From positions 6,497,216-6,561,215 of the forward strand of contig NC_054752.1 of assembly GCF_018143015.1 (NCBI RefSeq): a stretch of 64,000 nucleotides of DNA, in the 5' to 3' direction. A model generated the notes under the pieces. The model was not told where the DNA came from, searched no databases, and saw only the letters and a program-made list of their open reading frames with translations. A program made the translations under genes and the position numbers. Positions 33,627-46,425 of the stretch are shown in pieces. The DNA comes from Lytechinus variegatus (lineage: Eukaryota; Echinodermata; Echinoidea; Temnopleuroida; Toxopneustidae). How positions within the stretch are numbered: position 1 is the stretch's first letter; every line of letters starts with the position of its first letter.

Positions 33627-35337
33627 TAATATTTCTTAAATTCGTTGGGAGAGGATTGATTCCCTTGTGCTGGTGCAATTTTCTAGAAAGCCCGATATCC
33701 TTACCCTTGCTCTCCCTATTTCTTTCTATCTTATCCCCACTCCCCAATTATATGACACCTCCTCTCTCTCCCCTCTATCTCTACCTCTCTCTCTCTCTCT
33801 CCCTCTCTGATCTCTTTTTTTCCATCTCTGCCATTCACTTTCACTCTTTCTTGCTCCCTTTATTCCCATCTCCTCTTGACCTATTTTTCTGTCATTTCTC
33901 ACATACCCATGAGATCTGCCTATTTTCACTGTTATGTTCCTTTATTCGAGCAGCTGTTCATTCTCGCCATCCGAATCAAAATGGACAGTATGAATAACTC
34001 AAATGTATAAATCTCTCCCGGCTTGAAATTCTGTTCATTTCAACTGGGTCGTTCACCGTTATCATGCATGGTTATGTATACTAGAATACATAGAGACATC
34101 ATTTTGGCTGCATGTTTTATTAGATTATTCACGCCTGACAGAGGGATAATTTATCACCCATTACTATTAATCAATATAAATACTAAGTCATATTTTCAAA
34201 CTCCATATGAGCTATTCCATATGGCGCAATTCAACTGCAAGCAAACAATTACGGCAAATTTTCTTCTCTGGTAAGAAGCAGGATAATGATTGATGAGGCG
34301 TCGATATGAGCCACAGCTTTTCGAGAGGAAAAATATTAGGAATGATTAAGGTAATTGAATTGAAGTACGTTTCAACATTTTTTCATCTTGATTTTAATAA
34401 CTGTTGACATTCACACGCTAGACATGCTGGATGTAAAGTTACACATTGGAAAATTTGCGTGTTTCCTTACAAGTAACTTGGATGTATATAATTCATAGTC
34501 AAATTTCTTTTTAGGGCAACTGTAACTGCATTAACCATCATTTCAATAAAATGAATGTCAATCTATTAAATCTATCTTTCTGCCTACTTGTATCCCCAAT
34601 TATCTATATGTGTAACAATATCTATCAACCTATTTGTCTTATCTTTCTACCTACCTTTAAGACCGGAGAGCTCACTATTTCACGCTTCGTGGTTAATTTG
34701 GTTTCAATTGTGATATTACCATTCCCAATAGATATACCTTTTTTGGGACGTAAATCAAGTTCCAAAGCACTTAGGAATTCCCATATTGATCTTTGAAAGT
34801 GTCTTGCTAATTCAAATATATCATTCTTAATTTCCTTAATTCATGTCGTCATTCAAACCGATAAAACCGCCAATAGATAGTTTCCCAACTGATTGGGAAA
34901 TTGGTGTTTCTATTCGAGCTGATTCACCAAATTACCAGGTTCATAAGCATTAATAACATTTTACAGATCACCGGAATTTCATGTTCTTTTAGCTATTGAT
35001 TTCATGCTGTTGTCGATCCTTTTAGATTTCACTGACCATCTTTTTCTCTCTGTTCATCCTTTGACGATTCGCGATGGATGTTTTCTGTCATCAATTTCCT
35101 GCATTTTCCTGTACATACTGTATGTTACCTCTCTGCTAACAAATAAGGTGTGCTAGGTTATTGACAAAATGTGTTGTGATTCCTAGGGTAAAATCGTGCC
35201 TGTCATGTAAAAATATGTATGAAGATGGTTTCATTCTCAAAGTGAAGAAACTGAATTATTTATCGACAGATGGGTTTAGATGAATTGTCATGAAAACAGC
35301 CTCGAGACTTGAAGGGCCTACTAACATATAAATGTAT

Positions 35338-35373
35338 GTTTACCCCATTCATGGAATTATGAATGGGGTAAAC
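35338..35373. repeat. Perfect 15-bp hairpin
   Basis: GTTTACCCCATTCAT pairs perfectly with ATGAATGGGGTAAAC across a 6-nt loop. No T-run or gene end is adjacent. Confidence 0.7.
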
Positions 35374-35699
35374 ATGGGGTAAAGTTAGCTATCATCTTTC
35401 ATTCACTTAATAAAAAAAATCGCTAGTATGTTCATATCTTCTGAAGATTAGACTATTGTATACATCTCGTGTATAGAATACGTTGCGTCTTGTTAAGATC
35501 TCTTGCCACTTTACGGGTGTGAGACCGACGGTCTTCATAGGCTGCTGTTCAAAATGCCAGGGGGTGGGGCTTGCCTTGACCCATCACCCCCCCCCCCCCC
35601 CTCGATCATCATACGTCATCGCCCAGGATGTAATATAAATGACAGTTTGATTTCTCTATTATGTAGCCGTTATCGGGAACACTGTTGCTTTCATACCAT

Positions 35700-35862
35700 T
35701 ATGGTCATCAAAATCATTATCATCATCATCACCATTATCAACACCCCCATTATTAGCAGCAAGATCACCATTATTAATATTATTATTATTATCATTATCA
35801 TCACCATCATGACTAATTTCATTCCAATTGCCAGCATCGCCATCATCACCATCACTACACAT
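35700..35862 (+). repeat. ATC/ATT trinucleotide tract
   Basis: Degenerate ATC/ATT repeats. The apparent Ile-rich and Met-rich frames are artefacts. Confidence 0.9.
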
Positions 35863-36280
35863 ACGACCAACCCGAGTATACCTAAAGACATACCTAAAGA
35901 TCATGGACATGTTAACTCAGGTCTGATTTCAACGACTAACACGAGCTGAAATCTGGGGGGAAACGGGAGACCGCCTCGACAAACTTTGAAGCAGCTCGCT
36001 GCCTCTGATACAGGCGACATCTATAAGAGACGAGGAATGATTGCCCGTGCACCTATGCATTGTCTACATATTGATTCAACGCGATGGGGAGAATGAGAGA
36101 TAAGACACCTAAGTCACGTATCCTGTCAAATGCAGATCCTGAAGAATGCGACAGTTTCTTTCCAAATGAATCTGAATTTCAGAAGGCAACCACTTGTGTC
36201 CTTTGTGGATAGAGGATTGAGTATGATTGACATGTAATGTAAGGGGTTACTAATATATTTTTGACACGTCGAATAATGCT

Positions 36281-37120
36281 AGTATGTGTGTGTGTGTGTG
36301 TGTGTGTGCACGCTTACGTGTGTAGGGGAGCTGGAACGAGATCTGTGTGTTCTAAGTGTGTGTGTGTGTATGCTTGCGTGTGTGGGAGAGCTGGAGTTGG
36401 TTCTGTGAGTGTGTGTGCAGTGTGTGGGGTGCGCGCTTGCGGGTGTGAGGGAGCTGGAGTGAGATCTGTAAGTGTGTGCACCAGTGTGCACAGTGTATGT
36501 GGGGAGCTGGAGTGAGATCTACAAGTGTGTGCTCAGTGTGTGTGTGTGTGAATGCTTGCGTGTGTGGAAGAGCTGGAGTTGGTTCTGTGAGTGTGTGTGC
36601 AGTGTGTGTGGTGCACGCTTGCGGGTGTGAGGGAGCTGGAGTGAAATCTGTAAGTGTGTGCACAGTGTGTTGGGTGTACGCTTACGTGTGTAGGGGAGCT
36701 GGAGTGAGGTCTGTGTGTGCACAGTATGTGTGGGGAACTGGAGTGAGATCTGTGTGTGCACAGTGTGTGTGCGTGTACGCTTACGTGTGTAGGAGAGCTG
36801 GATTTGGTTCTGTGAGTGTGCGCGCAGTGTGGGGGTGTACGCTTACGTGTGTAGGGGAGCGTGCACAGTGTCTGTTACGCTTACGTGTGTGGGAGAGCTG
36901 GAGTGAGATCTGTAAGTGTGTGCACAGTGTGTGTGTGCGTGTACGCTTATCGTGTGTAGGAGAGCTGGAGTTGGTTCTGTGAGTGTGCGCGTAGTGTGGG
37001 GGTGTACGTTTACGTGTGTAGGGGGGCTAGTGTGTGCGCAGTGTGTGGGGGCGCACGCTTGCGTGTGTGAGTGAGCTGGAGGGAGATCTACGAGTGTGTG
37101 TGTGCAGCGTGTGGGTCGAA
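36281..37120 (+). repeat. GT-rich minisatellite
   Basis: Degenerate units combine TG runs with GGGAGAGCTGGAGTTGGTTC, GTGAGATCTGTAAGTGTG and TACGCTTACGTGTGTAGG. Several larger blocks repeat. Long open frames on both strands here follow the repeat and are not genes. Confidence 0.9.
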
Positions 37121-39802
37121 AGTGTAAGTCTTAACCTCGCTGTAGGAATAACATCAAATTTAATCCCAAATCGTAATAACGTCATCATCGCCTGCGACTT
37201 AAAGCCAATTTGGACTTTACTCCATCCACTGGGCTTGCTGTAAAGCAGATTTATGAGTTTATAATTCCTAATATTATGTCGAATTTCAAATGAAATAGAT
37301 CTACGTTTGCGATTTACTAAGAAACGCTTCCCATCCCATCGCATCGCGTAGTGTGCGCTGGGCTTGGAAGAGGTCACTTACTTCATTGCTTTTTTGTACG
37401 AGTTAACGTCATAAAATCTCGTAGTTTGACTGCATATCTGGCAGTCACGTCGCTCATTAGATCTATTTTTATTTCCGTTGTTTTTGATATCCACCTTGCA
37501 CATGAGTTTCTCTTTTTCTGTTCCGTATGATGGTGTTGTGATGTTTTCTGTTCACCATGTTTGCCGATTACATCATTCTCTCCTCATCATTATTATCACC
37601 TATGTTACTATGACGTCTTCATAACATGCTTACGTTTGAAATCATGGTTCTGCTACCCTTTTCCTAACATCGTTTTCTATATTCTTTAATAAACATACGA
37701 AGTCGCTATTCTATTGACATTTTTTGTGTAGCCTATAGCATATGCACAGGCTACATTACATGGCAAAGATGTTCCCATTTCATTGATCGAGATATGAAAT
37801 TGATTTTGAGTTTGACTTTGATTATCATTATTCGTGGTCTGAAGAGTTAACTTAGACAGGGTGGAAAAGTTGGTTTCCCTTTGAGAAGTTAGACAAGCAG
37901 AAAATAGGAGGAGTTTCATTATTCCAAAATGAAGGTCATTTTTGTGCCAAGAAATTTAACAAGCAAAACAGGAGGGGTTTCACTACAAAATAAAGATCAT
38001 TTTGGCGTCGTGAAAAGCAAAAATGTTTATTTGGGTTATATTTCTCCATTTTGTCACATCTACCAGAATTCCCGGAGGTGTTGCCTATGGAGAATAATAC
38101 ACGCAGCATCCCCCAGAAAAAAAAAATCCCAGCATCCCTTCTTCCGAGGGCCATGGCACTTTGCTCTACTGCATACAATGCATTCTCTGCTCCTGTTTCA
38201 TCATAATACGTAAGGATGTGCCTCCTACGACAAACATTCTCAAAGTGAAACGTTGTTCAGGGATGAGTTCAACGTTATTCTCTATCGTTTGACTAATTCA
38301 GTAAACTTCGTCCAAGAGACATCAACATTTTCAATTCGATTCCCCCTAGCATGCCTTGGTGGACTTTTGCAGGAATAAAGAATTATCGACCAAAATGTCC
38401 GCCGTGACTTTCGCAAGTTCCCTTTCCATTGCCGTTTTGACTGCAAAAAGGGTAATTTGACCCAAAGGGTTTGGTGCGATTTGAGACTGCCTCTGTAGTA
38501 ACTGATAAGGTTGGTCAATGTAAATTTGATTTGATTTGATCGAATAACTCGGTTTATATCTAATTTTATGTAAGGCGATCCCCAACACTGCGGCAGAGAC
38601 GTGGCCAAGGGCGATGTTGGCTCTCTGTGGTGTTCCGTCCTTGCCTCGCGTGCAGAATGAATAATTGGAATCATGTTACCCTTTAACAAGCTTGGGAGTG
38701 AATGTAGAGAGGTCATTTATGAAGTAAGAGAAAAGATAGTGAACCGTTTTTAGAGTTAGAAGGGTAACCTCAGCTGAAAGAGTGGTGTTTTAATTGTCTT
38801 AAGTTGCTGAAAAAGGTAAACCCCCTTTTGGACAAAATTATGACACTCGCTGTCGATATTAGTCCAGTAACATGGTATATTAAGGTTCCATTTTTCATGA
38901 CCGTTATACATGTAAGAGCAAGAACCCCGTATTCTAAACTTACCCTTATATTCTAGCTTTTTTCCATTTCATCCCGATAAAGCAGGCCTTTTCCGGAAAT
39001 TCATGACATCATTGTCACAATAAGCATTAACGGATCAGTTTGCGATATTTTACAGTATTCAAGAGGTTCATAGCATGCATCAGACTGGTGTAATCTTATC
39101 GGCCGAGGAGACACTGAGTCTTACTTGGTCAGCTGACCTACCATAGCTATTAACATGGTTTACCATTGAGTTCCTTATGGTAATAAGTTGTTAACCAGGC
39201 CAATAATGCGTGCTTTAACCCATGCTCCTAATGCTGATGATCATGGAGAAGACTTTCGGTCGTATCTGTGGGATGAAAAGCGAATGCTGATGAGATACTA
39301 AACTGTTCCTTCGTCATTCGTTCCCTCGCATTCCTACCCAGACAAATCCTAGCGCGTCTTTTTTTGTCAGATTTGGCGGGTTCTTTAAACCTAATCTCCT
39401 TCTCTTCGCCTCGTGAGATTAGTATGATGTTGCAACCGATCGCATTACTCGGGTGACTTTAGTTTCTTTTACCCCGTTTAGACTAGGAAAAAATGCTTGT
39501 TCAGTCAGAGACATAACCAGATGAATTATTCTAAAAATATATAATTTCTAATTTCCCGTAAAACATCATAGTATTTTTAACAAATTTACGGTTTGGGGAC
39601 CATTTTGGACACAAAATGTTAATCTGTTAGATACTTAATAAAGACTTCAAAATCTTATCACAATGTATAGATGCACGATGGATAATTCATATTTCAATAA
39701 AATAATGTTAAAGAGTAAAGGGAAAGATTTTATAACAAAACGACTCCCGATTGACACCACTAAAAGAACCTCGTAATTACAGAATATTTCTGTTTAACTC
39801 GA
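37121..39802. other. No recognisable gene
   Basis: Two overlapping open stretches on the minus strand (38282-38716) lack recognisable motifs. 37850-38030 has internal repeats resembling hAT interiors (AAGCAAAA, GGGGTTTCACTACAAAATAA). Confidence 0.45.
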
Positions 39803-39980
39803 CAGGACAGCATTTTGCTGGTAAACGTCAAACTGGTATTATATAACCAATTACCTGGGAACAGGACAGCATTTTGCTGGTAAACGTCAAACTGGTATTA
39901 TATAACCAATTACCTGGGAAACAGGACAGCATTTTGCTGGTAAACGTCAAACTGGTATTATATAACCAATTACCTGGGAA
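39803..39980 (+). repeat. Three near-identical 59/60-bp tandem copies
   Basis: GGACAGCATTTTGCTGGTAA begins at 39805, 39864 and 39924. The copies differ only by one inserted A at a junction, which indicates a very recent triplication. Confidence 0.92.
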
Positions 39981-40066
39981 ATATTTTTACGTCTAGGTTA
40001 GTAAGTCATAATGGCTGACCTTATAGACGACAGATATTACTCTCGGGCTTTTTTATCAAAGTGGTG

Positions 40067-40143
40067 ACAATGGCAGAGTGGGGATTCGAACTCACAATCT
40101 TGTGATTGTAAGACCAATGTTCTAACCACTGGACCACATGTCC
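40067..40143 (-). repeat. tRNA-like SINE head fragment
   Basis: The minus strand has an A-box-like GTGGTCCAGTGGTTAGAAC and the B box GAGTTCGAATCCC with tRNA-like spacing, but the acceptor ends do not pair. It is most likely a SINE head, not a tRNA gene. Confidence 0.5.
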
Positions 40144-40297
40144 CGTGACAAGGTATAGAAGAGGCTAATCGACCATTATTATCATAAATCGCCCCATTAA
40201 CGTTTAAACATTAATCACATTATTGATTCTGTTTAGCAATAATAGAACATTAATTACAACCATTTTTAAGGAAATTCTTTGAAAGGCGGTTGAAGGT

Positions 40298-40322
40298 TGA
40301 TTGATTGATTGATTGATTGATT
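40298..40322 (+). repeat. (GATT)n microsatellite
   Basis: Six copies of GATT. Confidence 0.9.
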
Positions 40323-41219
40323 AAATGACTAATAAAAGCAAATATCGTTTAACAAATTCAATAAAAAAAATTAGACTTAAACGAAATGCAAGAAATGTAA
40401 ATCTAATGTCACGAAAGGGAACCACCGGGAAAGTTTAACGTGTTGCTTGATCCTATAAATGTTAGTTTCGTTAACGTTAAGTTCTGTGATGTAATGTGAA
40501 TGCGCCTTGGTCATTCTAATCGTCTCTTCGAGGCTCTGACATGCCGATAGACTCTCGTGATCCAAAGCTTTACCTACGTGATCTGCATCTAGAGCATGGA
40601 CCTATGATCTAGAGTAAGATGAAGCAAAACTTTTTTTCATCCAAACCCTTCAAACTCTCCGAAAATACTTGTTCGCCGTTTTCGTCAGCCTTGCCGGTTG
40701 CATATCGTTTCGACTTATGACATTTGAAGCAAAGCTTTTGACATTTCGAAAGATTTTATGCATAATATCTACCAGAAGTAAATCTTCGGAATTTATAAGG
40801 TCATTTATATTGCTACTAAAAAATGGGCACCAGTTGAGGGAAGAGATGCTGACATGTTACAGCTTCATATTGCCGGAAAAGCGAATTTAACTTAATTTTC
40901 CTGGTTTTGTTTTAGAGCTCTTTCTCTATCATGTCTGTGGGGGCATTGGTGATAATTCCTATAATTTTCTCTTCTGAGTAATGCCCAAAAAAATAAGGGG
41001 GAATGAAGAAAGGAGATAGGAAACATTAGAAAAAGTTGTTTGGGTCCTTATAACTCTTTTTAATATCAATATCATTTAATAAACTATTTGTTTATTGACT
41101 TAAGTGTTCTAAGAATACTATGATGCGTGTTCATGTTTTTTCCCCAAAGTTTCTACCAATGTTTTAACAGAATGTTATCCATACCTATACTCTATGATGA
41201 TGATAATAGTAATATTAGT

Positions 41220-41312
41220 AATAACAATAAGAAGAAGAAGATAAAGAAGAAGAAGAGGAGAAGAAGAAAACGAAAAAGAAAAAGAAGAAGACGACGAATA
41301 AAAACCATAATA
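41220..41312 (+). repeat. AAG/GAA purine tract
   Basis: Degenerate AAG repeats giving a Lys/Arg-rich frame; not a gene. Confidence 0.9.
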
Positions 41313-41632
41313 ATATATTTAAAAAAGAATGTTTCTTAACATCATCAGCGCATACACTTTAAACACATATCGATGCGATCCCCTGTTTACACTTGGTTAT
41401 GTTACACTTAACACCCATCGTGTTAATGTTACACAACTTTTTGTAAGTACCAAGCCCGGGTACCAAGTAAGCACGCTTCTCATAAATATTACAACTTAAA
41501 TGATAATGATAATTGATAGTAATGACTTTTGGATTTATAAAGCGTATTTTGCCTGCAGGATAAAAAAAGTCATTTTTTGCCATTAATACTCCGGCTTTAG
41601 CTGTTCTGCCACATAGGCACTGAAGCATTCAA

Positions 41633-41795
41633 TGAATGCATTCCTATTGGGTACCAATTTACCTCACCTGGGTTGAGTGCAGCCCAATGTTGGTAAGTTT
41701 CATGTTGAAGGAAATTACGCCATGGCTGGGAATCGAACCCACGTCCCTCAGATTGAAAGACGAAAGTCATAACCACTAGACCACGACGCCCCGGC
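41633..41795 (-). repeat. tRNA-headed SINE, 3'-truncated copy
   Basis: The minus strand has the head GTGGTCTAGTGGTTATGACT, the B box GGGTTCGATTCCC, and then the same GCCATGGCGTAATTTCCTTC body as the copies at 465 and 52974. It stops after the GGTGAGGTAAATTGGTACCC region. Confidence 0.72.
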
Positions 41796-44542
41796 AGTAA
41801 ATCTCAGCAGATGATATTAACTTGGCATGACGATCGGAAACAAGGTTGTCAATTCCTCGTAGTAAAAGTTTTTCCAGCTTCAAATCTTATTATTCAAACC
41901 ACAGGTCTCTCTCCGCGGAATTTCCGCAATAGGTATACCATTTATGTATCATGCGTGGCATACTTCGACTTTCATTTCCGTTGATAGTCAAAATGTATTT
42001 AGGAACAGATAAAGGCTATTTTGGTCGTGTGTTATAGTGTTATGCCTTACCCACCACTGTTGAAAAGCATTCCTTTAGGGTACAGATACTTTACATTATC
42101 ATTGATTTGAGGACAATGCAGTATTTTCCATATACCGGACTAGAAGACTTGCACATCGAAATGTCTTGATGAATGTTGTTATAATTAAACTTAACCGTTT
42201 CCTTCAGTTGCGCCTCTGAATAAGCAGTGGTAGAGGCCTTTTATATAAAATATACCACCTGACTGCCCGAGGGGATGGAAAAGTATCTCATTATTTCTGA
42301 TCAAAACATGACACATTTGATATTCAGTAGGCCTTTACTTGTGTTAAAAAAGCTCTACATTAATTTATCACGAAATCACATTAAGTTACATGGTCTTGAA
42401 TATGCCAGAAATTCAAAAAGATAACTAAAGAATTAGACGGAATAAAGTCTACTTTAAATGAAACATAATAATAACGTGATATCACATTGACAAAGGGCCA
42501 GCTCACCCAAAGAAAATGTAGATTTGAATAAAAATGGAGAATCACCGAGCAAGCCCATGTAGCTGAATTTTACGTCAAAATCGAATATAAAACAAGCAAT
42601 TCATAAACGAGGAAGTTTCGTTTCGGTTTCACAAAACAGCTATGTACAAAACACAGTGATTTGAAAGTAAGAGAGTCGATGATGTCCCCTCTCACCGTTA
42701 TGTATTTTGACATTTTAATTGTTTGAGATTTGACAGTAAGAAATCATCTTAATGAATCGCATTATCGCAATATAGGTTGCAATAATGATAGTCCCATATT
42801 TTCATGAATCAAATCTTACATAATTCGATAAATAAAGATATTTCGTAATTCGTATGGCAAAATACAAAAGAAATATTGGGTAGGTGAAGTCATCGATAGG
42901 CCAATTGCATATAACTGGATTTTTTTTCAATTAAGCAAAACTCTAATTGTCATAACATTTATCAACATCCGAGTTAGATGATTTTCAGCGATATGCTAGT
43001 TATGCTTTTCTTCTCCTTCATTTCTTCGTCCTTTTTTCGACCTTTTTTTCGTATTGTGTCGTTGTATCGAACTTGTGTTGCAGGCGTATCCCGTCACAAG
43101 CTTTTGCTTTCAGGGAACTTCGCCCTTTTCCGTTAAAGAGAAATGCCAGTAGTTGCAGTAAACACTGATTCCATGAAAAAGTCTGTAAAACCGGGCTTAA
43201 TTGTCAGTATATCATCGAGGATCTAGATCTGGTACAGTTACATAAACTGAACTTTGTGAAATCTTGAAATCTACGATGAAAAATTTTCACACTTAAGATC
43301 ACCAACACAGATAGGCACACGTGGGACAGTGTATTATTATTGCTGGAATAAAGACCCGACGGAAGTGACCGAATCCGCGCTTATTTTGCTTATTTCTCAG
43401 CAATTACACAATTTCTTCCAGATTTTGGCACATATTTTTTATTCATACAAACAGACACTTGGGTGGTCATTATATTAGATTCTGTAAAAAGTCATTTTGA
43501 GATCGTCACCAATACTGGAATTTATCTTTAACTAGTATGTTATATAAATTATTTATATTTTCATGACAAATGAATTTATAGCATGATTCATAATGAAAAT
43601 GATATTTGTGAAAAATGGAAGAAAATAAATTTCTGTTTCTTGAATTTGCATTTACATTTTTTTTTTCCAGGAGTAACTTGCCCTTTAACAGTTTGAAAAG
43701 GACCTTATCTAAAAGATTACACTGAATATAGCCGCAATTCATGTAGACTATGAGGACAGAGATGGATGATAATGTCGTTGAACTATTTCTCCATTGTCCC
43801 TTGCCATTATCCAAAAAGCTCTGTACACGCTCAATCTTCTAACCCCCTGCGGAAAAGCGCGGGAAACATGGTTGTCTGCTAACATAAAACTTAGAGGTCC
43901 CAAATATTAAATTTCGTCGATGGCATGACCGCCTTTTCCCTTACATTATTCTCCCGTTACCCAGAAATCTACCCCGCAATATCTAGAGGTTTTCGTTTGC
44001 CGCCATGGCAAAGTTCGCTTCACCCTAGGTTTTCTATGTATTTCCATAAATACAAAATAATAATAATATTGAATTTACATATCTTCTAGCTTAGATACAT
44101 TAGATACATTGTCGTTTGGAAATGATTTATTATCTGTTTGGTCGTAACATTTAAAGTGAACACTGATCCTCAGTATGGCCAACCGTATTCACCTTTTCTT
44201 TTATAAGTCTTGGTTATATCATCTTGTATAAAAACCTGTTGATAGAAAATGAGAGTACATTCGTGATGGCCTGCGGTGAATAAAATGTGAGTTTTCTTTG
44301 CAGATCTCGGCAAATGTCGTTACGTTGCCTTAATTTGACTGAAGAAAGGGACTAACGAGCTTGATTGCACCTGTTCACTCCCGTACAATTGAATAGGAAT
44401 TATAATTGGTCCTAAACACCTTGTTGCATAAACCTCGTCATTGTTTGTAACTTTGATTGCTTTCTTTTGCTCTTATATTATTGTAATATCACTTGTTATG
44501 TCCATTTCATCCTGCCTTGAACCAGTATAGGTTCATGGACCT
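41796..44542. other. No recognisable gene
   Basis: AT-rich unique-looking sequence with nothing assignable. Confidence 0.5.
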
Positions 44543-44600
44543 GGGGCCCGTCTTACAAAGAGTTGCGATTGACCTGATCAATCGCAACTATGGAAAGCCA
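44543..44600. repeat. AGTTGCG-word MITE half-element
   Basis: GGGGCCCGTCTTACAAAGAG, then the palindrome GTTGCGATTGACC/TGATCAATCGCAAC. The end resembles that of the element at 22231-22362. Confidence 0.5.
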
Positions 44601-44673
44601 GCAAAGTCAACATATAAAATGCAATTTTTTTATGCTAGATATGAATGTATATCGATAAGTTCATTGATTTCTT

Positions 44674-44837
44674 GAATCGGCGGGAAATCGTCGTTGCCGA
44701 TTAGCGCCGAAGCACCGTCGATGTTATTCTCTTGGAGACGTCGAGGGAGTTTTCGGATTACAGGAATGTAAATCCGAGAGCCAATAACATCGACGGTGCT
44801 TCGGTGCTAATCGGCAACGACGATTTCCCGCCGATTC
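44674..44837. repeat. 164-bp near-perfect inverted repeat (hairpin)
   Basis: The arms 44674-44728 and 44783-44837 are 55 nt each with a single mismatch. They are GC-rich within AT-rich DNA and separated by a 54-nt loop with its own CGGATT/AATCCG stem. No coding sequence. It is a candidate short foldback element or a structured transcript. Confidence 0.9.
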
Positions 44838-46073
44838 AGAAGAGCTGAAGAAGCGTCCCGGATCGGACGTGAAACTTCCTCTGTTTCAAGTCCAGATGAA
44901 TAGATTTATTTTTTCCATCGAAAAGGATCTGTATAGTACGTAAGTTCATCAACCAATAAATCTAATTTTTTCAACCACCACATAAAATATTCTAGGTTAA
45001 CGCGGTTAAGGCACTACGTCATATCCCAGCAGATACCCCGTTTTACCAGATCAAAATGTATATTTCCTTTTTTTATTTTGCTTTTGTCACCACCTGCTAG
45101 CCTCAGAGTCGGCTGCTAGACTTTAAAGTGTGTCGTTGATGCATGGGTTTGCCAGCCCACCTCATCCCGCTGGAGCCCCGTGGGATGGGGACAACGTGAT
45201 GAATCTTCACCAGTTTATATCGTATTTCATTCCCAGTGGATAAGATCCAAGCAACGTGACATTCTTCGATGATACATTTGCCAATTCCTCTTCAATCATT
45301 CTGGTCGGGTGTGCACATACACCTGGGCATAGTTTCACAAAACGATCGTAAGTGCAGATTCCGTGTGACTACTCTATTGGAACACACGTGATTTTCATCG
45401 TTTTAGTATGCCATTTGTCTTAAGATGTATTCTATCTCCTACTTCACGTAACGATACACTTTCCCATCTACCATTTTTCTACAGGATTTTATTCAGGACG
45501 CGCATCTCTATTAATTAACCCATTGCACGCTGATGTTGCAATCTTGCACATTCGTACAATTAAATTCAACAATCTTAAAAATTAATTTTCTCCCCTAGCT
45601 CTAAATTACATAAGCTAATAAAATATAATAGTTCTTTGATAACATTTATATAATGATAACAAGTATCAATGGTGCAATATGGAAATCTTGGAAATTGCAT
45701 GGAAACAGTTGTCATTATCATTCGTCCGAAGAGTTAAGCCTTTCGTGTATTTTATGTAACGTGTTATCATCATTATAAAACCGATAATTTTCTGCAGGCA
45801 TATGCCTTAGAGAGTCTTAATCATATCGAGTATACACGTCATCAAGAAAAAGAATCAAGAATTAAGGGTATTACGCGGTCTCATTATAAGATCGATTTGG
45901 TTTGCTATTAAGGTCAGTTTGACATGTTGCGAATGAATAACATGTATTTTGAAGCAAAAACAAAACACTTTCGGGCGAAGACATATTCCTGCGTCAACAT
46001 GATAGTTGCAAACAGTAACAATGGTGTGTATCCATTAATGAATAAATAGGTGAATAAACAAATATTTTTTTTT
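44838..46073. other. No recognisable gene
   Basis: A GC-balanced patch at 45090-45200 stands out slightly, but no exon could be defined. Confidence 0.45.
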
Positions 46074-46118
46074 TAGAAAAAGAAAGAACGATAGAGAGAA
46101 AGAAAGAAAGATAGAGAG

Positions 46119-46157
<39 letters not shown>

Positions 46158-46162
46158 AAGAA
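46074..46162 (+). repeat. (GAAA)n/(GA)n tract
   Basis: AGAAAGAAAG and GAGAGAGA runs. They abut the left edge of the repeat copy at 46160. Confidence 0.92.
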
Positions 46163-46425
46163 ATGCTAATCAGCCAATAGAAGAATGAGCACGATCGTCG
46201 TATCACGAATCTAAGTTTTCTGCGCAAGCTGTTTTTTCCACATTAAAATTTCGAACTCGTCTTGCTCATTAATGCGTTTAGTGTTCGTCTCATAATTACT
46301 AGGTATCAGAATAACGAGGAATAATTGAATTACAGTCATGATAATGTATATCATCATTCATTTGGCTTTGAATAATAAAAACATGAGAATCCCGGTTTTC
46401 TTTTTTACCGGGACGCACTGTAGGC
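46160..46425. repeat. Partial copy of the GCAGTGCGTCCC element
   Basis: It shares with the reverse complement of 62335-62600 the blocks CTCATTAATGCGTTTAGTG, TTCGTCTCAT and, at its right end, GGGACGCACTGTA. The left side runs into a GAAA/GA microsatellite. Confidence 0.65.

Larger units (their letters stand above)
33627..36280. other. No recognisable gene
   Basis: CT-rich DNA near 33740-33860, the 15-bp hairpin at 35338 and an ATC tract at 35700. Otherwise unassigned. Confidence 0.5.

Noticed and set aside
36261..36982. Long open frames on both strands in the GT-rich region
   Set aside because: They are generated by the minisatellite; the peptide simply follows the repeat and both strands are open.
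38282..38716. 144-residue minus-strand frame
   Set aside because: No recognisable motif, a second frame overlaps it, and no splice or codon evidence supports it.
41220..41339. Lys/Arg-rich small protein
   Set aside because: It is a translation of the AAG microsatellite.
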